A DNA stretch of 53,911 nucleotides, from contig JABANP010000368.1 in NCBI GenBank assembly GCA_013115135.1, positions 1 through 53,911 on the forward strand, written 5' to 3'. A program made the translations under genes and the position numbers. The stretch comes from Perkinsus olseni (taxonomy: Eukaryota; Perkinsozoa; Perkinsida; Perkinsidae). The notes under the pieces are model-generated. The model ran no database searches. It was not told where the DNA came from and saw only the letters and a list, made by a program, of their open reading frames with translations. Below are positions 43,046-53,423 of this stretch, one piece after another (positions within the stretch are counted from its first letter, which is position 1; each line of letters opens with the position of its first letter).

Positions 43046-44098
43046 GTCGGATTCGTTGCCTGATGATGACAGGTGACGACTGAAGTGAACCGCAGCGAGG
43101 GAGGTTGGCTTACCTCGGACGTCAGTCGAAGCTCCTTGCCATTGCGTGAGTCCACTCGGCCATGTGTCCCGGGGGGCCGCCTGAGAGAAGAGGTCCCCGA
43201 TAATATAGAAGAGCAGATCTTATTGATGGTATTCGCAGCTCGGGATGATCGATTATATTCTATCACATGCCAGCTCAACCTCAAGATACTCCTAGAGAAC
43301 TTTATTCCCTCCGCTCCTCAGCACAGCGGATGTTGAATCACTTCTGCGACCAGCAGCTCCTCCAACTCATTCCACCGCCCCTCTTTCCGAAATTCCGTCT
43401 AATGCATGCTTCAACCTTAGATACGCATCTTACGGTTTCAAAAGATACTTCAACAGAGGTCGACCTAGAGCTCACAGCTTCCCCTCCCGTTCATACCTGC
43501 ATGTCGGGTCTTGCTGTCCAGCCCGATGGGGCAGGCATCCCTCCGCCCAAAAGCCTCGAGTCTCTATGTGGTGCCGCTGCAGAATTACTCATTCCAACTT
43601 GTTCCAATTGTATAGGTAATAACAGGGCGACGGCTACTACAACCGTAAAAGGGCCCTATCAGTTCAAGGAGGAGCTTGCGACGCGGAGAACATAAACGCG
43701 TTGAGGAATTGCAAGAGCTCAAGGTTGACGTGCAGTCGCGCGCGCCTCTGCGATCGATCGAGCCATCATCCTCTCCGATTGAAGTCCCCGCGACGATCTC
43801 GACAGTCACCGTGCCTTCACTGAGTAGCCACTCGCTTATTCCCTCCAGGTTTCGAAAGGGTTTTGGGCCTCGCGCTTGACCGTATCTAGTGCTCGTATAA
43901 ATGTTACTTACATGCTCGCTCCACCCAGGTTCAATTCCCGGCTCTTCCATCTCTAGAGATCTTTCGCGTTCAATTGCTGGTTGCCCAGCCCCAATATAGC
44001 CAACCACATCTCTCATCACTATTTACTTGCTCGGACAAAATCCGCTACAGAGACCTCACTCGTAGTTAGCCTGTTATTGTTGTTTAATAGAATCTTTA
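43046..44098. other. Region between PUF and RPN10 genes
   Basis: Divergent intergenic region. A 142-codon frame (43267-43695) is listed separately. A tRNA 3'-half-like string (CCAGGTTCAATTCCCGG, about 43926-43942) is present without a matching 5' half. Confidence 0.45.
43267..43695 (+). CDS. Hypothetical protein, weak
   Basis: An ATG-started 142-codon frame (MPAQPQDTPRELYSLRSSAQ...). No recognisable domain, no signal peptide. It is divergent from the PUF gene, with its start 221 bp from the PUF start. Composition is varied enough to be coding, but AG/GT sites inside leave the structure open. Confidence 0.3.
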   Translation: MPAQPQDTPRELYSLRSSAQRMLNHFCDQQLLQLIPPPLFPKFRLMHASTLDTHLTVSKDTSTEVDLELTASPPVHTCMSGLAVQPDGAGIPPPKSLESLCGAAAELLIPTCSNCIGNNRATATTTVKGPYQFKEELATRRT

Positions 44099-46959
44099 AT
44101 GTCGGTCGAAGCGGTCATGCTGTGCTTGGACACCTCCGAATGGTGTCGCAACGCTGATTACGTGCCTGATAGAATCCAGGCCGAGACTGAAGCGGCCAAC
44201 CTCATCTGCGGAGCAAAGTCACAACAGCATCCTGAGGTAATTCCGTAGAGCTCGAGGGTCGACCTATGATTCCTCCTCCATTCAGACGGCTGTTGGAGTA
44301 TTGACTATGACTGGCAGCAGTGACGGCTCCGGCGTGGATGTAGGCCCCGGCATCATCAACATCATCGTCGCTTCGTCACACCGGTCGTTTTCAGCTTCGA
44401 CAAACTCCCACGACGAATCTCGGCGAAATGCTAACAGCGTTGTCGAACCTCTCGCCCGAAGTCAAGGACTTCGGCCCGAACGGTCCTAGGTCTGCAGACT
44501 TGGTAGTATCTTGGGTTCAACCTCAGCTATCGGTAGTGGAGAATCTTTTGAATGGTCGGCGGTTTTGTCGATGCCTGCTTACTCGGAAGATTCTCTGGAA
44601 TCTTGACCGAATCTCAGGTCCGGGGGATACAGACGGCGCAGCTAGTGTTGAAGCACAGACAAAATAAAAATCAAAAGCAACGGATCGTGTGCTTTGTGGG
44701 CAGTCCCGTGGGTGCTACTAAAAAACAGATGGAGACACTTGGAAAAAATCTCAAGAAGAACAACGTGGCCATCGGTAGTAATGGTGGAGTATTGGTGTAG
44801 TGGTACGCGCTATGCCTGGCCATCCGGAGGTCGCGAGTTCGAGCCCATCTTGTTCGGTCATCAGATATCGTCAGTTTTGGCGAGGTCGATGCGAACAAGC
44901 CCCTCTTGCAGGACCTGCTAGACCACGCCCAATCCAGCGGCAACAGCTGCATGGTAAGCAACGCTCGAGTGCTCTTCGAATAACAACCAAGCGTCTCATG
45001 GGGCTCGTCTGGCGGATGAAGAATAGCAGCGGGAGGATCTCCGGTATGGCTCAAGTTGACCCCTAAATTGATGTCCTTATCAGCGAAATTACCTTCCTTA
45101 GTCATGAAATTGTGTGCCTTATTCGCGGAATTGAATTCCATATTCGAGGCCTGCCACTAAAATAACTTCTTTATCTGCCAATTGTATCCCCCCATCTCGA
45201 CCCTACCGCCAATTCGCTGTCTCAACGACCCGCCAACGTGAAATCCTCGACCCCCATACAGGCTACGATCTTATCCGCCAAATGGACTTCTGAATGGTAT
45301 AGTAAATTCGGGCGCGGATCCACCACCCGCGTCCTCGAGTCAAGCAGCCCCCGGGTTTGGCGGTTGCGAAGGAGGGCGGTCCATCGTCTGGTCTGCCAAC
45401 GAGAACTCCAGTGGATGCAGGCTCATCGACCGCGTGTCGTTCGACAGAATATATGGCCGTTGGGGAAAGGCTGTGCTTCAGGTGGAGGTTCCTCCCTACA
45501 CTGACCAGATCATGTCCGACGTCCTCATGGGTACGCCAGTCGTCACTCCCGAGGGAGCAGCCCCTCCTGCTGCTGCCGGTGAAGGAGGCTTTGAGTTCGG
45601 AGTGGACCCCAGCCAGGATCCTGAGCTGGTACGTCGTGCACGCATGCACATAAGATTCACCTGGAGTCGATCAGGCGATGGCGCTGCGTATGTCGATGGA
45701 GGAGGAGAGGGCAAGGCAGGGTCAGAGTGCTGCTGCCGCTGCTGGAGGCGAGGGATCGGCGGCACAGCAGGAAGGGAGTAACACATGAGGCGTTGAAGTG
45801 ACGGCCTCTATGCGATCAACTTATAGAGGCGCTGGTCACTTTTATGTCGACCTATTATCATAAATTATGATCTCTGTGATAACGATTATGATTCATAATC
45901 GTTATCGGAGAGATGGTCTGCTCTATCGTTTTCCGAAGGTGTTAATAACTACCTTGCGGGAATCACTACCGTTCATAGCACAAGAGAATTGTCATCTACT
46001 CCTTCAGGCGCCGCCGCCGCCCCCGCTGCCCCTGCTGGGGCTGCTCAAGAGAGTTCGCCCGGCACTTCGGAGATGGACCCTCGGCTGCAGGCAGCGCTCG
46101 CCGACGCTGCTGCTGCCGGCGAGGAGGTGGGCCTGTTGGGAGATGATGATTAGTCGTCCAGTGGCTTCTTGGCAGGTTGATGATGAACTTCGTCAAGCCT
46201 TGTTGTTGTCTCTGCAAGAGTCGGACTCACAGCAGAACAAACAACAGCAGCAGGAAGAGCATAAGGAGGAAGGTAGTGTCCGAACCGGGAGAAGGAAGAC
46301 CCCCTGATTGTCCCGCTAGGCGAGAAGAAACCGGAAGAGAAGGCCGCCGAAGAGGTACCTGCGAAGGCCTCCGCTCCCTCGGCTCCGGTGGCTGAAGACG
46401 ACATGGACGAGGAGTTGAGGAAAGCGCTGATGGAGAGCCTGGAGGACTGGGATGGCGGGTAGTGAAGGGGCTTGTAACGCAGCAAGAATGATATTTTTCT
46501 ACGATCCATCAAGGATTGCTATTTACCTTATTTGAGTGCCGTATAGCCTCTGATTGGCTGACGCTGTTGAGCACTGTTCCTTTGGTAGGGAGAAGACGAA
46601 AGGCGATGGGGATGCTCCGGCCGAGAAGAAGCAGAAGAAGGACAAACCAGCTGCTGCTGATTCCTCATCCTCGTCTTCATCCGCCCAGGGAGCCTCCGAC
46701 GAAGCCGCGATCTTCCAGGTTCGACCTAAGATGCTCTCGATGTTGGCGATGCATCCTCTCGCTTTAGGACCCCTCGATGGTTGCCGAACTGCTCAGCGGA
46801 CTGCCCGGCGTCGACCTCAACGATCCTAGGATCCAAGAGGCCCTCAAGGACTTGCAAGGGTGAGCTTCGACCCTCCCCACTAAGGCGTGTAGCGAACTTG
46901 TATTCGTCAGGGACAAGGGGGACTCGGCGAAAAAAGACGACGATAAGGAGAAGAAGTGA
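44099..46959 (+). CDS. RPN10: 26S proteasome regulatory subunit RPN10/PSMD4
   Basis: Thirteen exons: 44099-44236, 44286-44339, 44395-44502, 44633-44774, 44865-44953, 45482-45628, 45675-45777, 46008-46126, 46176-46272, 46320-46458, 46589-46718, 46768-46859, 46911-46959. All introns are GT-AG, phases agree, total 468 residues. The VWA domain begins MSVEAVMLCLDTSEWCRNAD and includes QKQRIVCFVGSPV and DIVSFGEVDANKP. Three ubiquitin-interacting motifs follow: ELAMALRMSMEEERARQ, DDELRQALLLSLQES, DEELRKALMESLEDW. The tail has the conserved DPSMVAELLSGLPGVD and a Lys-rich end. RPN10 docks polyubiquitylated substrates on the 19S lid/base. Exon 4 could instead start at an upstream AG (44616), but the chosen one keeps frame. 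Three motifs rather than the human two is lineage detail. Confidence 0.93.
44786..44857 (+). other. tRNA-like sequence inside RPN10 intron 4
   Basis: Within the 90-bp intron 44775-44864. It has an A-box-like TGGTGTAGTGG and a B-box-like GAGTTCGAGCCC spaced as in a tRNA gene, with T-loop TTCGAGC and D-loop AGTGGTA. The anticodon, T and acceptor stems do not pair well, so this is a decayed tRNA or tRNA-derived element rather than a working tRNA; glycine-type tRNA is the closest in feel. Confidence 0.5.
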
Positions 46960-47376
46960 CTGAGGAGAGAGTAGCCCCTGTTCTATCATCGAAGGGTTAT
47001 AGTTTTCGTGGTCGCAACAGTGACGGTTGAGTTGCAGTTCTTTGTGGGTGGGGAAGAACTGTTCATTGGCAGTAGATTGTTCGTTTCTCGATGCTCCATA
47101 GGGGAATAGCACCGACAGGTAGTATCATGGGAGGGCAGCTGGGAGCGGTCGACTATACTCATACTGAGCCAGCTTCGACCTAAGATATTGATGCGTAGTA
47201 TGAGCACTGGAATCGCTTCATTTTATCCTATTGACAGTAACGCTTTGGAGAAGAGGCGTGTTTTGATGGTGGTTCCGGCCAGCTGGAACCCCTCCAGGTC
47301 TCTTTTACGCGCGTCTTTTCTTGCTCGTACGAGCCACCGCTGATAGCACTGCCCAACTCAACGTGAAATCGACCGA
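46960..47376. other. Spacer between RPN10 and SPF45 genes
   Basis: No gene. It contains the dispersed string GCTTCGACCTAAGATATT at 47172-47189. The 5' end of the SPF45 gene may extend into this stretch. Confidence 0.45.
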
Positions 47377-48459
47377 ATGAGCGAACAGCAAGAAAGTGGA
47401 CAAATTTTTTATACCAACTTCTGCTCTGCCAAGTCGCTCGGACGCCTGTGCCGGCGTGGTGACGACTTCTACTGGATTTTCTCAGGTCCGCGAGGAGGCC
47501 TGCCTTTCCCGAGTACAAACACCGTGGTGAAGTCCTCGCCACTTTCTGGCGCCTACGATGATGATGACGAGGAGTAGGTGGATGATTTGGGGGAAATTTG
47601 GTATGGAAAAGAACGTGCACGCGGCGCTCATCAGATACAACCCGATGCATCCGAATGACTATGATATTATAAACAGGGAACGTAAACGTAAGGCTGAGGA
47701 AGATGACCTTGCCGAAAGGAAGGAGATCGCAAGTAGCATCTTGGCGACCTAAAGATACTTCAAAGATATTCTCAGAAATCGCCGCTAAACCCGCGGTCCA
47801 GAAGGATTCGGCCGGGAGCAAATTGTTGAAGAAAATGGGCTGGACCGAGGGGCAGGTGAGGAATCTTATGTCGATGCTTGCTTTCGGCAGAAAATGTATT
47901 CTTAGGGTCTGGGAGCTCAGAATCAGGGGATAACGGCACCGTTGATGCACAAGAAAATCGACTCGACGCAAGGGAAAATAGAGATGGGGAAGATTTCGGT
48001 GAGGAGGGCGGAGCGATGGAAAGTGGGAGACGATCGAAGCAGATTTTGCCGCCGAGTATTGGCCAATCGTCACCCGAGCCTGAGAGTCGAATTTTACTGT
48101 TGAAGAATATGGTGGGTAAGGGAGAGGTAGATGAGGACCTTGAGGATGATGTGAAGGAAGAGTGTGAAACGTGAGTATCCATCAACTTGCGCTATCTCGT
48201 ATCTTACCAGCATCAACCTTAGATACGGCAAGGTCGAAGAAGTGAAGGTCCTCGAGCTCCAGACTGAGGTCAGAGTATTTGTAGTGTTTGGTGATGTTGC
48301 AGCGTCAGAAAAGGCGAAAAAAGATCATGCACGGCCGGTGAGCCACGCGCGCGGCGTCAAAACTAAGATTCTCATTCCATCAGAACCTTCGACCAGAAGC
48401 GAATCGACGCTACCTCGTACGACGAAGGGAAGTACAGCAGAGGCCTTTACGACGCTTGA
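47377..48459 (+). CDS. Splicing factor SPF45/RBM17-like
   Basis: Exons 47377-47573, 47635-47732, 47776-47855, 47906-47998, 48043-48170, 48223-48337, 48384-48459; introns 43-61 bp. It carries YNPMHPNDYDIINRERKRK (as in SPF45), a G-patch GSKLLKKMGWTEGQ-GLGAQNQGITAPL split by an intron, and a C-terminal U2AF-homology RRM: RILLLKNMVGKGEVDEDLED, KEECETYGKVEEVKV, ending TSYDEGKYSRGLYDA. SPF45 selects 3' splice sites and helps remove short introns, fitting a genome with ~50-bp introns. About 261 residues; human is 401, the difference being N-terminal. The start is tentative. One extra base in an A6 run near 48317-48322 shifts the frame before IMHGR; exon 6 is one base too long for its phases. Confidence 0.85.
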
Positions 48460-49393
48460 CGATTCGACACGTGTTGTGTTGTTAAGAATGCGCTGAGCTA
48501 CACATCGGGCATCTCGAAGCACTACGAATGTTTACTTCGCGATCAACGTGGTTGACACTTCAACGACATCATCATCTCACCAGTGGTGCACTGACGCCGA
48601 AACAACGCGTGGTGAGTCACCACGCGTTGTTTCGGCGTCATTGCGTTCCACGCGTGCGTCTCGACGCGAAAGATTTTTGCCACATCGCATTTTTCGCAAA
48701 AAAAATCGCACAAAATAGTTTGAAATGCAGAACAGATGAAAGTCCAGAGCAGCTGTCCTGAAACACGAGGGAGGAAAAAGAGTAATTATTTGAACGGGAA
48801 ATGGTGAAATCGGTGAATCGGGTAATAGTGATTGTGTTTACGACCCCCAGATGGATACGTTGTGCATCGCTTAAGTCGCCCATCGACGTGTACACGACGG
48901 GCAATTATCGCCTTCTTCGAGTTGTTGTCGCGGAGGTTAGATGACAGTCCGTCGTCCCGAGACCAATAACGTGGAGACGAAGTGACCAACAGTGGTCTGT
49001 CAACCTAGTTGTTAGCACCTCCTTGTTTTCTGCTGAGATTAGTCCTGACACGCAGATCAGGAGTTGTTAGGCGAGGACCCCTCACTCAGGCCCCGAGCGG
49101 CGCACAAGAGAGCCTCGGCATCTCGAGGAAGGCCATCCCAGAGAGCACTTGAACGACAACAGTAGCAAGCAGTGACGATAGTAGAAGGCAGACGAGGCGA
49201 ATAGTCCAGTCGATGAGTTCATCAAACAATCAGCAGGAGGGGGAGCGATGATACAAAACTTAGCATCAACGACGACGACAAGTATGGCGAAAGTCAGACA
49301 AGAGCACAGAGTAGTTCACAAATGGTATAACTTCGAGGCGAATGATACGCATAAAAGTGCTAAGTACAGGGTCAGGGGGACGGCAAGCCCGGG
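48460..49393. other. Intergenic between convergent SPF45 and kinase genes
   Basis: No gene. The long palindrome at 48592 is the main feature. Confidence 0.55.
48592..48640. repeat. Perfect palindrome, 24-bp arms, 1-nt centre
   Basis: Left arm 48592-48615, centre G48616, right arm 48617-48640 (core CGCGTGGTGA-G-TCACCACGCG). It lies 133 bp downstream of the SPF45 stop. Perfect over 24 bp, so either very young or maintained; no second copy was seen. Confidence 0.95.
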
Positions 49394-51261
49394 TTAGGTT
49401 TCCTCTTCTCCGAGCTCCGAAAAGATACCGGAGTCTTCGTCTTTGTTATCGTCATCGTCATCGGCATCCTCGGAATCGTGCTGAGGAGGAAACGACAATC
49501 ACAAAGATTATGATACGACCAATCACAAACAGGTGTCTAATCGTCAGCGACGAATCATGTTCTCTCGCTGACACTCCAGCGTAGAGGTTTCCACGGGCGA
49601 GTAGAGGCCTCAAGAAAGGAAGACTTTTTGATGAAAAAAGCGAATTTTGATTATCACATCGATAACAGGCCCAGTATTCTTATACAACGGAAGGAAACTC
49701 ACCAAATCGAAGTCCCACGCTCCGCTAACGGCGCCACTGAAACCTGTGCGGACCTTAGGGGCTCTCGGAGACCGGTATCTAAAATCACACGAAGTGCAGC
49801 CTTCGACCTAAGATACTTCTAACTCACCCTGGAGGTTTCGTGGGCTCCCTTTGCTCGATTGTCGGTAACTGCTTCAGGAGGTCGACGAGAGCATCCTTAT
49901 CGGCCTGGCGGAAAAAGGCATCGTGTCGGGTTAGAAGCTGATCGACGGAAGGCCTGAAAAGGAGGCAATGACGATGTAGGAGATAACAGCGAGATGCCCA
50001 CCGCTTGCTAGGGTCCTTCTGAAGACAGTCAGCCACCATTTTCACGAACGAGGAATCCCACGGGGTTGACTTAGTTCGCTCTAAGGTTGGCGGGGGATTG
50101 GCGCTCTAAGATATTCTTCATGACCTGAATCGAGGAAATCTTCGCAGTGCGGAAGATACTTCGTCTGCGTACCTTCAGTGGATGAAGATTCTGATAGGGT
50201 GCGCTGCCGTGGGCCAACTCTAACGCCGTCACGCCGAAGGACCAAATATCCGCCTTATAGTCGTACCTGTCCTCGCGTCACCCGAAAGGAAAACTGTGGC
50301 AAGGCGACTACCCATTTTTGCTCTGCTCAAGGACCTCAGGGGCCATCCAGCAGGGCGTTCCGACGAAGGTCTGTCGAGATCTGGAGTCCCTCATCGACGC
50401 GGACACACCGAAGTCAGACAGGTACCTGGTTAAGAGAATCTAAGAGGGAATTTGGGGGAAATGTGGTATTACACTCTGCCGTCTAAACTGAGCAGGATAT
50501 TGCCCGCCTTGAGGTCGCGGTGAATTTGCTGGTTGGAATGAAAATGACGAAGGGCTATAGCCGTTTCCCGAAGAATGTACGCTATGATCCCGATGTTCTG
50601 AATGATGATAGCAACAGCAGACTACCGTCACTGCGCCACGAAATTACTGTAATTATTACGTTGATGCTGTGACCAGTGCGCTTCTTGTACTCTCGGATGA
50701 CGTTCTGGCACGAGCCGCCGTTGATGAGGGGCATGACCAACCACATTTTCGCGTCCGGGGAAGAAAACGCAGCGTGGTAGGTGATGACCTAGACGCGATG
50801 GAAATGACGATTTTCGAGCGGCCGCCGGTATTATTACATTCGGATGAGTGCACATACGCATGACTTGGAGTTCCTTGCGGATGTCGTCGAAAATGGTGCC
50901 ATCAAGGCACTCGAGATCGATCACTTTAATCGCCGCTGGTTCGCCGGAATGAACGCCCGATACGACAGTAGCCTTGTACCTGGCAAAATCTTGCTCGGCA
51001 GACGCGTATCTTAGGTCGAAGCTGGCACTCCACGGAAAGGTTCATATAAAATACATAATAAAAAGATTCCATACCATTCCAACGGCAAGAAACGGTCGCT
51101 AGCTCGACTCCTCCGTCCCTACGGAAACCCTTCCCGACCTACACAGTAGCGAAAGCGCCGTAGCCGATGGGGCACTCGAGTTGATAGCCTTCAGTAGTGG
51201 TGGGCCACTCACTAGGAGGCTCATGCACGCCACCACCCGATGGCGATGATGTCCCTGTCAT
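49394..51261 (-). CDS. STE20-family protein kinase, OSR1/SPAK (Fray)-like
   Basis: Ten exons (minus): 51261-51143, 50979-50838, 50788-50660, 50597-50473, 50425-50312, 50266-50173, 50124-50002, 49953-49828, 49736-49703, 49480-49394; about 363 residues. P-loop [15 protein letters not shown]-Lys in [20 protein letters not shown], catalytic loop [20 protein letters not shown], activation loop [27 protein letters not shown], and [28 protein letters not shown] and the HRDLKAGN form fit the GCK-VI group that phosphorylates cation-chloride cotransporters after WNK signalling. The protein ends in an acidic tail ([12 protein letters not shown]) and has no C-terminal peptide-docking domain. Exon 7 has one extra base at C5 (50092-50096 region) between [10 protein letters not shown] and PPTLERTKS. 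Divergent from RPL11, 168 bp apart. Confidence 0.87.
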
Positions 51262-51429
51262 GCGAGATACTGATGAAAGCAACGCAACGAGAGGCCGAGA
51301 GTTGAAAATTGACATTCGTGCAACGAAAACTTCGCTCCGCTAGAAAGAATCTCGCTCGCCCGGCTGATCGTTTGCGCTCTAATCCGCTATTGCAAGCCTT
51401 TGTCTCTCAGTCGCAGCGAGGATTGAACC

Positions 51430-52131
51430 ATGGTAATAGGGACGGGGAGGCATTTTATGCTACTTTACTGTTGTTAACCTGTCGAGAGACTCTCGTTAAC
51501 GTGGCGTTGACCGTGTCCATCGTTTCTTGTTGAATCGACGGCGGCTGCTTTCAGGCCAAGTCCGGCAAGTCGAACCCCATGCGCAATTTGCGCATCGAGA
51601 AGTTGACTCTCAACATCTGCGTTGGTGAGTCCGGTGATAGGCTTACTCGTGCCACTCGTGTGCTCGAGGCCCTCACCGACCAGAAGCCCCTCACTTCCAG
51701 CGGTAATAATTTTTTCCTCTCGGGAATTTTTCGAGAGTATTTTTCGCGCTTTTTCAGCTCGCTACACCATCCGTTCCTTCGGCATCCGTCGTAATGAGAA
51801 GATCTCCTGCCACGTCACCGTCCGCGGTGAGAAGGCTGCCGAGATTCTCGAGAGGGGCCTGAAGGTCAAGGAGTACGAGCTCCGCGACCAGAACTTCTCT
51901 GAGACCGGCAACTTCGGTTTCGGCATCAGCGAGCATATCGATCTCGGCATGAAGTACGATCCCTCCACTGGTATTTACGGTATGGATTTCTACGTCCACA
52001 TGGGCCGCCCTGGTCGTCGTGTCGGTGAGCGCAAGCGCAAGTCCGCTCACGTTGGTCGTCATCATCGCGTGTCTGCTGATGAGACCAAGGAGTGGTTCAA
52101 GGCCAAGTACGATGGCATCATCCTTCACTAA
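51430..52131 (+). CDS. RPL11: 60S ribosomal protein L11 (uL5)
   Basis: Exons 51430-51432, 51555-51702, 51758-52131; 174 residues, the usual length. Exon 1 is only the ATG, followed by GTAATAG; intron 122 bp, then [17 protein letters not shown]. The second intron is 55 bp between TSS and [15 protein letters not shown]. Diagnostic stretches are [22 protein letters not shown]-type [48 protein letters not shown] and a C-terminal [12 protein letters not shown]. It contacts 5S rRNA in the central protuberance. Codon use is strongly biased to C-ending codons in exon 3, as expected of a highly expressed gene. CTCTCAGTCGCAG upstream of the ATG offers AG acceptors for a spliced leader (inference). Confidence 0.95.
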
Positions 52132-53423
52132 GCGGCGGTACTGCTGTCGTCCACTCGTGTTGTCTTTGCTACTACAATGATGATACGGATGGAGGCGACG
52201 CGGTCGGTTAACTGTCGACGGAGTTTGGCCCCCGGACCATTTCTGCTGCGAAAGGAGATTTTTACCGGAGTTGTGTTGATCATCATTTAACAGGGGATGG
52301 CGAAAGAAAGTGGGAAATTTAAGAGTAGGGACGGCGGGGGAATTCGTCTTATAGAGGCCTTACGTTGTGAGTTGGGTTCTAACGAGACTTCGGGCGCGAC
52401 GCCGTATGTGTTATCACGTTAGTCTGGTTGAGGTTTTGGGGCACAGCACAGCTCGCTTTTGTGCGGAGGTCAACAACACCGAATTGATGGAGTTTTCGTT
52501 ATTTTGTGTCTAAAAGTATGAGATTAGTCTGTCACAAGTTTATGGAAGAGTTGAAGTACTAAGGAAAAGTTTCTGCGTACGAATGCCTGAGAAACCTTTT
52601 GCGGCGAATTTTATGCTCCGGAAATGTCACTCTAACCGAATGCTTCTTCGTCGTAATGAACAGTTGAAAAAAGGTAAAAGTAAAAAAATCAATTCGCATC
52701 GAAAACATCTCTTGCGCATTTGTGAAGCAAAATGAGTCGGGATTTGGTAAAGAGAAATTGGTAGTTGTTTCCGAAATCCTCTCGCGGACGGCGGTGATTA
52801 ATTGAGAGGGTCTTTCTCCTTCTTTGGCGAGACAAACAACAAAACACACTTTGTGTATTGACAGAATATCTCAGACGGAAAATTAGGCGATTGGTGTTGC
52901 CCAACAGACGAGTTGCGGTTGGTGTGGTAGTAACGAAAGAATGGTAATGAGCAGCATCTGTGATAGCAAACTTATGAGAATCATGACGATCGATGATGAT
53001 GATGATGAAGTTGTTTTCGCGTGCCTTCCACCATTGAGGGGGACGGAGACAAATAAATAATAGACAATTACATGGACTTAGACCAGTGGGACTACGACGA
53101 CTATGACATCTTCTGCAGAAATCTGTTTGAGACTAGAACGCTCCTACGACTACTGCCGGCTATGGCTACTAGCAGCAGTAGAAGGAAATGTTAATGATAC
53201 AGAGTTGTCGTGTGATGTTGATGAGCAAGCATCACACCGGACGACCACCGTTCATGTCTTCTTGAACAGGACGACGACGTTGACGATGATGACGTCATTA
53301 AATCACATGCTCATGGTGGTGAGGACGCGCTCTTAGTGGCACCACCGAAGTACTTCAAGTTTCGATCTCGAACGCTGATGCAAAAACAGGAAAATTCACA
53401 AGTGTGATTAACTGTCGAAGGAC
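52132..53423. other. Intergenic
   Basis: 3' flank of RPL11 and AT-richer spacer with short GAT/TGA runs near 52994-53005. Minus-strand frames such as 52559-52849 have no recognisable domain. Confidence 0.5.

Noticed and set aside
43926..43945. tRNA gene upstream of RPN10
   Set aside because: Only a T-arm and 3' acceptor-like string are present; no complementary 5' acceptor (GGAAGAG) or D-arm lies within range.
44671..45141. Minus-strand frame ARTRDLRMARHSAYHYTNTP
   Set aside because: Typical translation product of the complement of a tRNA-like sequence; not a gene.
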